Source: Tuctoria greenei
Taxonomy: Eukaryota; Streptophyta; Magnoliopsida; Poales; Poaceae
Length of the DNA stretch: 64,000 bases
Direction: 5' to 3'
Assembly (NCBI GenBank): GCA_036927565.1
Contig: JAYESD010000010.1
Coordinates: 117,458,866-117,522,865 of the forward strand
In this document: one piece after another, positions 43,540 through 53,598 of the stretch
How the letters are laid out: every line of letters begins with the position of its first letter
How positions within the stretch are numbered: position 1 is the stretch's first letter
Translations under genes and position numbers: made by a program
The notes under the pieces: generated by a model
Told to the model about the DNA's origin: nothing
The model's input: the letters and a program-made list of their open reading frames with translations, nothing else
Database searches by the model: none

Positions 43540-44024
43540 CCTCTTAGATAAAATCTTCCTCTCCTTTGATTTCAGAGCGTGCTAAGAATTGAAGACTCCT
43601 AACCTTCTCTATTGGTTCATCTTGGATGGGATTCTGCGGATGTTTTCTTTGATTGCAGAGTAGGAATAGAGAACTTTCTCCCTCCAAGTTGGACATTGAG
43701 GTTTCCTTCCAAGGGAATTTCCATAAGAAATTTCTCAATGGGAATCCCAATCATAATGTCAAAATCTTGGATTTCAAACACATGGAAGTCTAGGAGAGCC
43801 TCCATATCTTTGTGTCTTACAGACACCTATTGTAAAACCCCACATCATTCAAGGATGTTTCTGAAAGAAGCTTAGAAGGATTTATGTGTTGGTGCCAATG
43901 GCACATCACCCAGAATGGCAAGAGCACAAGAATCGGAGATGAGATTTGCTCCAACAGTGGGGTTGTATAGGATCCTAATTGGTGTCACTCTAATGAAACA
44001 TAGAATGGTTGCCAAAGATGACGT
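43540..44024 (-). pseudogene. Protease region of F
   Basis: Fragments such as SVRHKDMEALLDFHVFEIQD and MIGIPIEKFL (43826-43617) resemble the protease-to-RT linker of Athila elements (DLxVxxIxDFDILIG). Broken in several frames and cut by G at 44025. Confidence 0.5.
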
Positions 44025-44927
44025 TGATAAGGAGGTTTAGTCCCGATCTTCCGAAAGGTAATGGATAAGTTGATTGATGGAGATCTCGACATTAATGATC
44101 CGAGGCTCTTGAGGAGAACACGAAAAACCTCTGCAATCACTACACTACCGCTCCGTTGGTTATCAACTGTGCTGCACACGATTGACCTCGCCAAGAAGGC
44201 TAATACCCGCAAGTGCAACCGAGAACACAGGCAAGAATGTAGAAAATACGATCTGAATTCGTGAAGTTGGGGTTTCACAAACCGTAGAATGGCGATATTA
44301 TTAATCTAAGCAAAACTCAATTGTTCATGGCGGCTACTATGGAGTATATATAGGTGGTAGGACGTCCAAGGGGGTGTTAGAGTCGTGACCTAACCCTATG
44401 ACACGAAAATAAGAGATGTAGACTTGATACGAGGCCCAATGGCCCAATACAGTGGCGCAACAACCTGACAGATTTTGAACTCAATTTTATTTCAATGACA
44501 TCAAGTCAACTCCACAGAAATTTTGACATGGGACCAGCGAAATTGGAAAGGTTATCCTCTCTTCTTTCCGTGCATATATAGAATGTCCAAAACGGAGATT
44601 GTATGCGTCCTGGGCGTCCGTTTTAGTGCGAACTGCTTCTGGACTCCAAGTTGGACACAATTTTGAGTTGGGCTCGGTTTTCATCTTCTTTGAAAGTATT
44701 CTCGGATCCTCCACATCCCTAAGACTTCCTCCAAGTACTCCTTGAACCTCTCCATGGATCCTATCACAATTAAATCATTAGGTAGCAATCTATTCTCAAA
44801 AACATATAAGGAAACATATAAGAATGAGCTCATCTCTGAAATTAATTGTTGTGTGTGAACTCTATTGATTGCATCTTGTATGTTCAATGGAATGTTGTTT
44901 GTATACATAGAAGTGATGTCCTCATCA
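44025..44927 (-). repeat. 3' LTR of G
   Basis: 903 bp. Minus-strand TATA box (CCTATATATA) at 44345-44354. 44025-44390 matches 47586-47943. GACGT at 44020-44024 would be the target duplication; its partner is lost. Confidence 0.75.
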
Positions 44928-45268
44928 TCCTCCCCTTCTTTAATTGGAGTCGTCCTCGACTCAAGTTCATCTTCTCTCATGCGTTGGTCTAAATGTGCAA
45001 CGCCATCAAATCTTCTTGTATCCATGAAAGGACAAGGCCAAGGTGGTGGACGACATAGTGCACTATCTTGATCTTGTCCATCAAATAAGAGCGCACATTC
45101 AGTTGAGCCAGGATCCCAAACAAATAAACATTGTGCCATGTTTGTAGGTGCAATGATGATGTGCATGATCTCGTCATTCTCCCCTTCTTGACAAGCCGTC
45201 CTCGGCTTGCTCGTATGTCCAGGAAAGAGGCTTTTGGGGATAGTATGAGCGCTGTCCATATTGCACAA
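44681..45268 (-). CDS. Pol-tail-like ORF of G, overlapping the 3' LTR
   Basis: 195 codons from ATG 45268. The N-terminal half (HTSKPRTACQEGENDEIMHI, LFVWDPGSTECALL) is of unknown type. Then comes EDELESRTTPIKEGEDDEDI, matching the acidic end of B pol, and after the LTR boundary (44927) a Thr/Asn-rich and LISEMSSFLYV segment like ITRARARQLNYEMNSFLAL of B. It keeps the polypurine tract as coding sequence, as in B. An open frame in a non-autonomous element suggests it is retained for the cis signals or for its product; which one is open. Confidence 0.55.
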   Translation of the reverse strand: MCNMDSAHTIPKSLFPGHTSKPRTACQEGENDEIMHIIIAPTNMAQCLFVWDPGSTECALLFDGQDQDSALCRPPPWPCPFMDTRRFDGVAHLDQRMREDELESRTTPIKEGEDDEDITSMYTNNIPLNIQDAINRVHTQQLISEMSSFLYVSLYVFENRLLPNDLIVIGSMERFKEYLEEVLGMWRIREYFQRR

Positions 45269-45323
45269 CCGCGACGAACAATGCTTCTCTTTTATTTATT
45301 GTCCCTGCTACAAGGAAAAAATA

Positions 45324-46467
45324 CTAGAAAAAACTTGATGTAGCATTATTGGCATTAGTGAATTCATTTACTTTACCATGGTGTTGTAGCACAAAAGGAG
45401 CTTGCACATTTGAACATATATGCACCAAAAACATTCCACTATATTCATATTTGCTTATAGCATGAAAAGTATTTCTTGTCAACAAAGGTAATTCAGTTTT
45501 CAAAAATATTCTTCTCTCTACAATATCTCGATCACAAAGAGTGTCAAATTTAATATAACCCAAAGTATTTAGAGAAGACAACAATTTCAGTTTATTATTT
45601 TCACAAGTAATGGGAATCAAAAGCTTAATTTCAGAACATGTGGGTGATAATGTATCAAACTCATTCACTTGTTCTAGCATAGGTATAACAAAATTATCAA
45701 CACCCAACTACTCTTTATCACAAAGACTAGTAGGAAAATTAACTTGTGACAAAGGAAAATCTATAAAAGCATTCATAAGTTGGTGCTCTACAATAGTGTG
45801 ATTGGTCAAAAAATTCAGCACATCCAAAAACTTCTCACCTTCTGTATTTGTAGAATGTTGTGTTTTACCTTTATCCTTATTTCTAGCAGTGATTTTGAGT
45901 GCATTATGAGTTGATCCATCTAAAATTTCACAACTGTTGTCGAAAACCTCGTTCTCTTTTGCATCATCTACATTATTTTCTATATTGTCTTCCAAAATGT
46001 TAGACACAAAAGAAGGTACAACAAGAAATTTCTCCTCAAATTGATGCACTTCATATTTGCAATTAGATACATTATCAAAAGTTTCTAGCATAAGAAATTT
46101 TCATATCTTTCCATGTTTGAGGTTTTTCTGAATCACTAAGTTGTCCCACCAAGTTAATGCACAATCAACTAATGCACTAACAATATTCCTATTCTTTCTT
46201 CTTTCACACATACCACATTGTCTAAAAATTTTATCCATCTTTGTTTCCCAAGTAATATATTCATCATAACCAAAACCCTCATAAGAAGGAGGAGATGGGA
46301 GAATGTAATTACTTCATGTGGAAGGAGTTGTAAAAGTGGTCTGAATGTCATGTGCAGCCTCGACTGGTGTTTGTTTATTGGTGAGCAGCTCCATCATCGT
46401 CTTCATCATGTCAAGTAACTCAACATGTAGAGCACATTCACCATTCTCTTTTTTACCTAACTTTGTT
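45324..46467 (-). pseudogene. Gag-like plus unusual ORF of G
   Basis: One reading frame of about 380 codons, interrupted by TGA 46314-46316, TGA 46101-46103 and TAG 45708-45710. The first part resembles gag of B: GFGYDEYITWETKMDKIFRQ and VDCALTWWDNLV correspond to YDPDAYITWE and FASVWW. From 46091 on it is unlike any gag or pol: acidic, Asn-rich (NILEDNIENNVDDAKENEVF, KLLSSLNTLGYIKFDTLCDR, RNTFHAISKYEY). I recall similar proteins as unnamed grass retroelement ORFs but can name no domain. Three stops and no frameshift over 1.1 kb suggest recent loss. Confidence 0.6.
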
Positions 46468-47585
46468 AGTCAAATAGAAGAAAACAAAAATATGTTATCC
46501 CTAACAACTACATATGACAATGGCAAGGTGAAAGTGGAGTCACGCACTCTCAAGCGTCTTACCACGCTCTTACAAGTGTTCTTACCAACACTGCAGGTGG
46601 CATACGGTGGCCAATGTGAAGAACCAATCGAGAGTGGAGTGATTGTAAAGGTCTACGAATTCAACTCAAGAGAAAAGCGTAGCTTGGAAGGCATTTTATA
46701 TCGTAGCAAAGATTAGCAACAATGAAATCAGATAGTAAAGTTGAATAAGTGTCCAAAGAATTTCACCTAGTTGCTGGCCTAAGAATGTATTAGAACAGTT
46801 GTGACAACAAGCAAGGACAAGGATGAATGATGATGAACAACAAGGACAATATCAGCAAGTATCCAGTACTCACACAGAAATAGAACAACTAGAAAACCCC
46901 TTAGCCTCCTGTTTTTGTCTTTAAGCACTAGTAGAAATCAAAATCTTTTTTTTTCTCTTTATTTTTTTGCTATTTTTTCTCAACCAGGGGCACAAGAATA
47001 GAAACAGCACCAAGTATTAGCTCAAACCGATGAAAGATGTGATCGGTACAAATTCAGGAGCGATTGGAAAAACTGGTGCTGGAACTTCAGAGTTCGAAAC
47101 GAGGGCCTTCTTAATTTTTTTAATTTTTTTGAAAACACCGTGACTGGCGTAGCAGGTATATCGTATGTGGATTTTTTTGAGACCGTTTCGGGAAAAAAAT
47201 GCGCCTCAATCGGAGTTCCGAGCAAAATATTATGCCCGTTTTAAGGAGGATACCCCAAATCAGGTTTTGGTGGTAGTGGAAACTGTAACAGAAATGAATC
47301 GGCAGATGAAGTTTTTTTTGTAGATTGGTTTTTTTGTAGATGGCAGCGGTGGGAAGAAACAAAACTGAACAAAAACAAATCTAAACCAGCAACCAGACTC
47401 AACCTAGGACACGAACTCAAAACTACGGACTCCAAAACTAAATTGTGCAAAATGCTGAGCGGGGGTTGTAGGTCGGGGAAAGTAAAAAAAAATTGTAGCT
47501 TTTTATGGACGATAGGATTGAAACAAAATAAATCTAAAGGGCACACAAGTATACCTCACGGTGAACCTGGAATTCTGATATCAAA
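46468..47585 (-). other. Leader of G
   Basis: About 1.1 kb untranslated. 46480-46620 resembles the B leader just before gag (GTTATCCCTA, CGCACTCTCAA, GCTCTTAC). T-rich runs at 46943-46980 and 47112-47130. A frame on the plus strand at 46345-46716 is antisense to this and not supported. Primer site near 47572-47585. Confidence 0.55.
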
Positions 47586-47943
47586 TGATAGGAGGATGAG
47601 TCCCGATCTTCTGAAAGGTAATGAATAAGTCAATTGATGGAGATCTCGATGTTGATGATCTGAGGCTCTCGAGGAGAACACGAAAAACCTTTGCAATCAC
47701 TATACCACCGCTCCGTTGGTTATCAACCGTGTTGCACACGATTGACCTCACCAAGAAGGCTATTCCCTGCAAGTGCAACCGAGAACACAAGCAAGAACGT
47801 TGAAGACGCGATCTGAAATCGTGAAGTTGGGGTTTCACAAACCTTAGAACGGCGATATTATTAGTCTAAGCAAAACTCAATTGCTCATGGCAGCTACTAT
47901 GGAGTATATATAGGTGAGAGGACGTCCAAGGGGGTGTTGGAGT
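47586..47943 (-). repeat. 5' LTR of G, truncated
   Basis: Only 358 bp of about 900 remain. TATA box CCTATATATA at about 47904-47914 (minus). The LTR stops where a B LTR begins (47944) and does not resume after it. Confidence 0.75.
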
Positions 47944-48567
47944 TGATGAGGACATCAACACCCTCGATACATCCACACCAACTCAGCTACCGGTTTCTGG
48001 AACAATGGAGAGGAGCCAATGGGAAGGGAATTCGCGCGGACGGGATTTGGACAGCAGAACAGCACCAATTTGTGACGGCCACCACGATTTCATAGGGACT
48101 CCGATCTGGGCGTTCAAGTACTTCCAGGAAAGATAATCAAGTCTACTTTCAAACGGATCTGGCCTCATGTCCATATCTATTCGGAGTCGGCCGCAATAGT
48201 TATTTTAATACCAAGACCTTTTTCTGTCCATGGTGCTGCATCACCAAAATAGGGCCCATGGCCCATGTATCGTTTGGAGTCCATTAGGGACTCGTGATTA
48301 GGGTTTCTCACGACCCTAGGGAGGTAATAAATAGTAGCAGCCACCCTCATTAGCTGGTGGGTTTTGTTTATTTGTAAGTTAGCTTCTGCTGCTTCCTTGT
48401 ACACGCGCGTGTCAACTAGATCACCCGTCTACTTGTATCCAGAACCCCACTTTAGATTGATTCAACAGATAAGTGCTTGTTCTTCTTTCTCTTGCGTGTT
48501 CTTCGATTGCTTGCAGGAACAAAGGCCCTCGTGGTCAGGTTGATTGTGCGCCAGCAAGATCAATAAG
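47944..48567 (+). repeat. Deleted B-family LTR fragment
   Basis: Starts with the full B end TGATGAGGACATC. It lacks about 130 bp after GGTTTCTGG (junction about 48000) and stops at GATCAATA, about 120 bp before the normal LTR end. Neither G nor B sequence continues after it, so a deletion joined it to the Copia element. Confidence 0.85.
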
Positions 48568-49771
48568 TCAGACGAACAAGGCACAAAAGCTCCTCTAAAC
48601 TATAAATTTTATTGATCAAAACACAAGAAGAATAGCCCAAAATCGTTTTAACATGAGTTTTGGCCTCCCTTGCTTATATAACCAGCGCTAAGGCCAACCC
48701 AATCCTAACTAGGACTCTGATCTTACTCAGTTTCAACCGAAACTTTCCATAGCTGCTCAAGACTCTTCCATACATAGATAGAAGCAATATTAAGACTTTC
48801 AAACACCTTAGCAACGTATCCTGCATTCCTAAAACAATTCAACTTTGTGACCCACACAAAATCTAACTAAAAGAAACTTGAAACTTTCCATAAACGAACC
48901 ATAACCACCTCAGCCGTAGCCTGAGGCATAATCCAGCCGATTGGATCTTTCTGACAAATTCTTTGAATTCACTTCTCTTCATCGCGCATTGGAACCATGT
49001 TTCCACGTCTATGCACTCCTTGCACTTGTGCAAACACCTTCCATCAATGTCCACGATACCTTCATATGTATTGTTCTTGACCCAACCATGCTACGTGACC
49101 TCTCGATCAACTAAACCACAATTCCTCCTGAACTTGGTTGTTGAATTTCATATTCTCCCTAATACTAGTCCAATGGATCCCGCCACCAACCATCTCTTGA
49201 CCTCAAGCAACACCTGCACATGAACAAACAACAAATTCTTTCGAGCACAAGTCCTCGACTTGACTCTCATTAGTACGATAATCACAACAGCTTGTGAGCA
49301 CCTCAAGTAAGCATGTTGCAAACCACAATAATGTTTAACCACCATAAACAACCATAACACTTTAAAAACTTAGTCAAAGAATACTAATCAAACTTCTCAT
49401 AAGTGTAAAGTAAGTTTGAAACATTAGGAGTTAAAAAACAGAACAACTGCAATCTTGCACCGGACCTTGCAAAAGCTAACCGGACCTTGCGCCGGACCTA
49501 GACAAAGCTAACCAAAGCATGTTGGACCTATCGTCGGACTTTGCCGGAGATACCCAAAACATGTTGGACCTACCGTTGGACCTTGCCGAAGCTACCAAGA
49601 CATGTCGGACCTATTGTCAAACCTTGCCGGAGCTACCCAAAAAAAGTCGGACTTATTGTCGGACCTTGTCAGAACTCGGACCTAGAGTCGGAACTTGATG
49701 AAAAGAATGTTTTGACAATATTCAAAACTTTTATTGAAAAGCCAATGTATTCAGCACACCTAGGTCTCACA
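48568..49771 (-). repeat. 3' LTR of the Copia element
   Basis: About 1.2 kb; left end uncertain because of the adjoining deletion. TATA box (GTTATATAAG, minus) at 48673-48682. From 49455 to 49690 a degenerate 40-50-bp unit, CCGGACCTTGCCGGAGCTACCC / GTTGGACCTA, occurs about six times. No coding content. Confidence 0.65.
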
Positions 49772-50750
49772 ATCTCCCCCTTGATAAATGCATTGGCAAC
49801 ACCACTTAGAATTCAAACATTGGCTTATTCTCATGAAAAGTTTTTAAAACAATTTTACCCCCCTTTAAAGATCAAATGAGAAAGAAATTTCAAAACAAAT
49901 ATTTCTCCCCCTATACATATTTCTGTACCTATTTCTCCCCCTTTGACAATGTATTCAGCAAGGTTCAAAAGAGAAATTTTAATAGTTATGAGCATATTAT
50001 ACCATATACATATAAAAAAAAGCTCATCCAAGTCATACTATCAAGTAACATACACTATCACAACAATGAGATACATAAAGTAACGTAAGCCATGCTAGAA
50101 ATCAAGTGAATTTTCAATTTAAGCAAGTCATGATCTCACAAACTTAACTATTTCAAAAACCTGAAATCATGACAGTTGTTGCTGCTTTTTTATTATTTTT
50201 CAAGGCTCAAATTCATATCATATGACATTTGCAAGATATTATATACCGCATCTGCCTTATTCTAACCAACCAAACTAAGCCTATGTCATTTGACAATCAG
50301 AAGCATAAGGACATGGTTTTAGTCATACACAACTCCTTCCAAGTTCGTATTAAAGTGCAATGATAAGCAATCTCAAAATAAGAAGTGTGATGCATGCATA
50401 TTCTCTTGATCTTTTCTCATTTTTTTTATTTGATCATAAAAACTCAACATGTATGTTGATTACTTGATTAATTCTTCATGATTAAAAGCACTTGCGAGCA
50501 TGCAATAAGTTCAAAACAGCAAGTAAGTTCGATCATGACCAGATTTAATGTAAGTAATTATTCCAATTACTAATCATGACAAAAACTACAAAACATATAA
50601 ATTGAGCAATGTAGTAAGAACTGTAAGCATGTAAAAGGAATCACAAAGTCATATATTTATGAAATACTATGCTCATATTATTTTACATTCAGATTCACAC
50701 ATAGACTTCCTAAGTTTCAGAAACTCCACCCTCAATTTAAGCCATGAAGA
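49772..50750 (-). other. Noncoding 3' internal region of the Copia element
   Basis: A/T-rich, no gene seen. The polypurine tract is next to the LTR (reverse of ATCTCCCCCTTG, 49772-49783), and a second C-rich CTCCCCCTTT lies at 49932-49941. Confidence 0.6.
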
Positions 50751-52090
50751 TTAATAACCACTATTTCACTACGAATATAACAAAACGAGTGAAATCCAAA
50801 GGTTTTGTGAAAATATCAACCAGTTGTTGTTTGGTATCTACATGGTGAAGCATAATGTTTCCTTTTTCAACATTATCACGGATAAAGTGATACCTAATGT
50901 CAATGTGCTTTGTTCTAGAATATTCAGGGTTTTTAGAAATGAAAATGGCACTAGTGTTATCACAAAACAGTGGAACACTATCTAGATAAACCCCATAGTC
51001 CTTAAGTGTTTGTACAATCCAAAGAATTTGAGAGCAAGCGCTAGCAACAGCTACATATTCAGCTTCAGCATTGGATTGTGCAACTGAATTTTGTTTTCTA
51101 GAGGACTAAGCAACAAGTGAATTACCAAGAAAATGACAAGCACCCAAAGTACTTTTCCTATCAATCCTACAACACCCAAAATCAGCATCCGAAAAAGCTT
51201 TCAAAGTAACGGTTGAGGAAGAAAGAAGAGAAATGCCAAATTCTTTAGTTCCGTGTGAGTACCTGAGAATCCTTTTGATGGCTTGATGATGTGAAGCACG
51301 TGGAGAAGCTTGAAACCGTGCACAAATACATACGCTGAATTGTATGTTTGTCTTGATACCGTGAGGTACAAGAGTCATCCAATCATACTGCTATATATTT
51401 TTTGATGAATCGGGTCACTATCTTCATCAAGTTCAAGTGTTGTTATTGTTCCCATTGGTGTCTGAAGAGGCTTGCTTTTTTCCATGTTGAAGCGCTTAAG
51501 AAGGTATCTTGTATACTTTGTTTGATGCACAAAAGTACCCTCCTTGGTTTGCTTGATTTGCAGCCCCAAAAAGTACGTGAGTTCTCCCATCATACTCATC
51601 CCAAATTTTGAAATCATCATAGCTGAAAACTTGGACACAAGATCATGAGAAGCACAACCAAAGATAATATCATCCACATACACTTGAACGAATAATGAGT
51701 CATTGCCATGCTTAAGCACAAAAAGAGTTTTATCAACCTTAACCATGGTAAAACCCTTTTCAAGTAAGAATGTTTTTAAATTAGCATACCATGCTCTAGG
51801 GGTTTGTTTCAGACTGTACAAGGCTTTGGACAGTTTGTAAACATGAGGAAAATCTGGATTTTCAAAACCCAGTGCTTGCTTGATATAAAACTCCTCATCT
51901 ATGTAGCCATTAAGAAAATCACTTTTAACATCCATTTGATATTGCTTAAAACCTTTTGATGCAGCAAAAGCTAACAAAATTCTTCTGGATTTTAATCTAG
52001 CAACAGGAGCAAAAGTTTCATCAAAATCTAGACCTTCCACTTGTGTAAAACCATGAACAACCAACCTAGCATTATTCCTAACCACAATCC
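50751..52090 (-). pseudogene. Copia RT and RNase H
   Basis: RT from 52085: ARLVVHGFTQVEGLDFDETF, QMDVKSDFLNGYIDEEFYI, LYSLKQTPRAWY, LFVQVYVDDIIFGC (catalytic pair), ELTYFLGLQI. Catalytic residues look intact over 236 codons. Stop/frameshift at about 51375; RNase H follows (ILRYSHGTKEFGI, AFSDADFGCCRIDRKSTLG, stop at 51106, then LFCDNTSAI and SRTKHIDIRYHFIRD to about 50760). Typical Copia order. Confidence 0.88.
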
Positions 52091-53598
52091 CATCCTCACT
52101 TTGTTTATTTTTGAAACACCCATTTAGTTACAATTAGAGATTGACCTTGAGATGGAGGTACAAGTTTCCAAATATTATTTCTTTCAAAAATTTCTAAATC
52201 TTCTTGCATGGCAATAATCCAAGATTCATTAGTGAGTGTGTGTGACATATCTTTGGGTTCAAAAGAAGCAACAAAAGCAGAATGAGCGTGAGAGTTTGGA
52301 TCGCAAAACTTGGACCGTATAACTCGTTCATGCAAGCTTCCAATGATTTGTTGTGGAGGATGACTTTTGAGGATGCGGAGGGGAGTAGACACTTCACAAG
52401 CTCCTTCTTCTTCATGCTCATCATAGATTGAGGAACTTGTGACTTGAGAACGATCTATACCAGCTGTAGTACTTGTTGGTGCTAGTTGTGGTGCGGAATC
52501 AACAGTGTGATCAATGACATTTGCTTCTGAATTTTCGGGCAGTACCACCACTTCTTTGTCTTCTTCGATGAAAATACTCTCCCCTGCGGATAGGGATCTG
52601 GACCTGCAATATTAGAGCTAGTACATGGGCTAGCTTCATCAAAAGAAACCTCACAAGTCTCCACAATTTTGTTAGTATCAAGTAAAAACACACAGTAGCC
52701 TCTATTATGAGACGGATAACCAAGAAACATGTCATCAACAGATCTAGGTTCAAATTTATCAAGATTACTATGTTTCTTAACAAAGCATTTGCATCCAAAG
52801 ACCCGAAAGTGTGTGACACTAGGCATATGTACAAACCGAAGCTCATATGGAGGTTTTCCTAGCTTAGCACGCAAGAAAACACGATTTGAGACATAACAAG
52901 CGGTTGCAATTGCATCAGCCCAAAATTTCTTATGAGTTAGATATTCATCAAGCATAGTCCTAGCCATCTCAACTAAGGTCCTGTTCTACGACACCATTTT
53001 GTTGAGGTACATAGGGTGAAGAAAATTGATGATCTATTCCATTTTCATCATGAAAGTGATTAAACGATTGATTTTTGAATTCAGTTCTATTATCACTTCT
53101 AATTGCTTTTAAGGATCCTGGGTGATCAATTGATAATCTAAGAAATAAAGTTCTAAAGTAACTAAAAGCTTCATTCTTAGATGCAATAAAGTAAACCCAA
53201 GAGTATCTAGAATAATTATCAACAATCAAAAGAACATACCATTTACCTCCAAAGGATTCAATATGTGAAGGACCTACAGTTTCAAGGTGCAAAAGTTGTC
53301 CCCAGTTAAGTTGTAATAGTCATTGTGAGAGGAGCATGTGAACCCGCAACCATCTTAGCATGACTACAAGAAGAGCAGACAATTTCTTTGTCCCCTTTAT
53401 GCTTAGGCAGCCCACGTATGTGATCAAGAGCACTAACATGTGTGAGATGATCAAAGCCTATGTGACCAAGTCTAGGATGCCAAAATATAAGTCTTTTGAA
53501 TCATTAGCAACTAGACACCAATGCTTAGAGGATGACATATCAAAATAAGCTTTAAAAACTCTTCCAAACCGAGACATGTTAAAACTAAGCTCACCATT
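52091..53598 (-). pseudogene. Copia GAG-pre-integrase and integrase
   Basis: Pre-integrase domain 53590-53330 (LGHIGFDHLTHVSALDHIRG, CSSCSHAKM) in shifted frames; integrase core 53292-52969 (LLIVDNYSRYSWVYF with Asp, IRSDNRTEFKN with Asp, SSPYVPQQNGVVE with Glu); 52967-52482 (FWADAIATACYVSNRV, FGCKCFVKKHSNLDKF); linker to RT 52551-52105 (ESWIIAMQEDLEIFERNNIW). At least three stops or frame changes, for example just after the catalytic Glu. Confidence 0.85.

Larger units (their letters stand above)
40640..44024 (-). mobile_element. Athila-type Gypsy remnant F (pol), minus strand
   Basis: Decayed pol read leftward from the G insertion at 44025: protease region (43900-43540), RT (43510-42560), RNase H (about 42360-41970), integrase zinc finger and core (41850-41030) and integrase C-terminus (40960-40691). 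RT motif VFMDDFSVYG is diagnostic for Athila. No gag and no LTR recognised; 40440-40640 may hold its 3' end. Orientation is opposite to E2, so it is not the inside of that element. Confidence 0.75.
44025..47943 (-). mobile_element. Non-autonomous chromovirus relative G, 5' LTR truncated
   Basis: 3' LTR 44025-44927; internal 44928-47585; 5' LTR from 47586, cut at 47943 by the B LTR fragment. LTR start TGATGAGGACATCA is the same 14 bases as in B, and the LTR end shares GAAGATCGGGA and TATCA with B. The primer site (TGATATCAGA, reverse, 47572-47585) is a decayed form of the same tRNA site. The inside has a gag-like start, an unusual ORF and a pol-tail ORF but no zinc knuckle, protease, RT or integrase. 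The likely mover in trans is a B-type element. Confidence 0.75.
48568..53598 (-). mobile_element. SIRE-like Copia retrotransposon, minus strand, 5' part cut
   Basis: 3' LTR about 48568-49771 (right end TGTGAGACC on the minus strand, preceded by polypurine GGGGGAGAT), noncoding stretch to 50750, then RNase H, RT, integrase and the GAG-pre-integrase domain up to 53590, where C is inserted. Gag, protease and 5' LTR are not in the window. Domain order integrase-RT-RNase H is that of Copia. The long noncoding 3' part and ATCTCCCCCTT motifs suggest the SIRE/Maximus group. Confidence 0.8.

Noticed and set aside
40691..43830. F as the internal region of E2.
   Set aside because: E2 reads to the right and F to the left, and no E-type LTR adjoins F.
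46345..46716. A plus-strand gene of 123 codons in G.
   Set aside because: Antisense to the gag-like start and leader of G, no homology, and the minus strand aligns with B.
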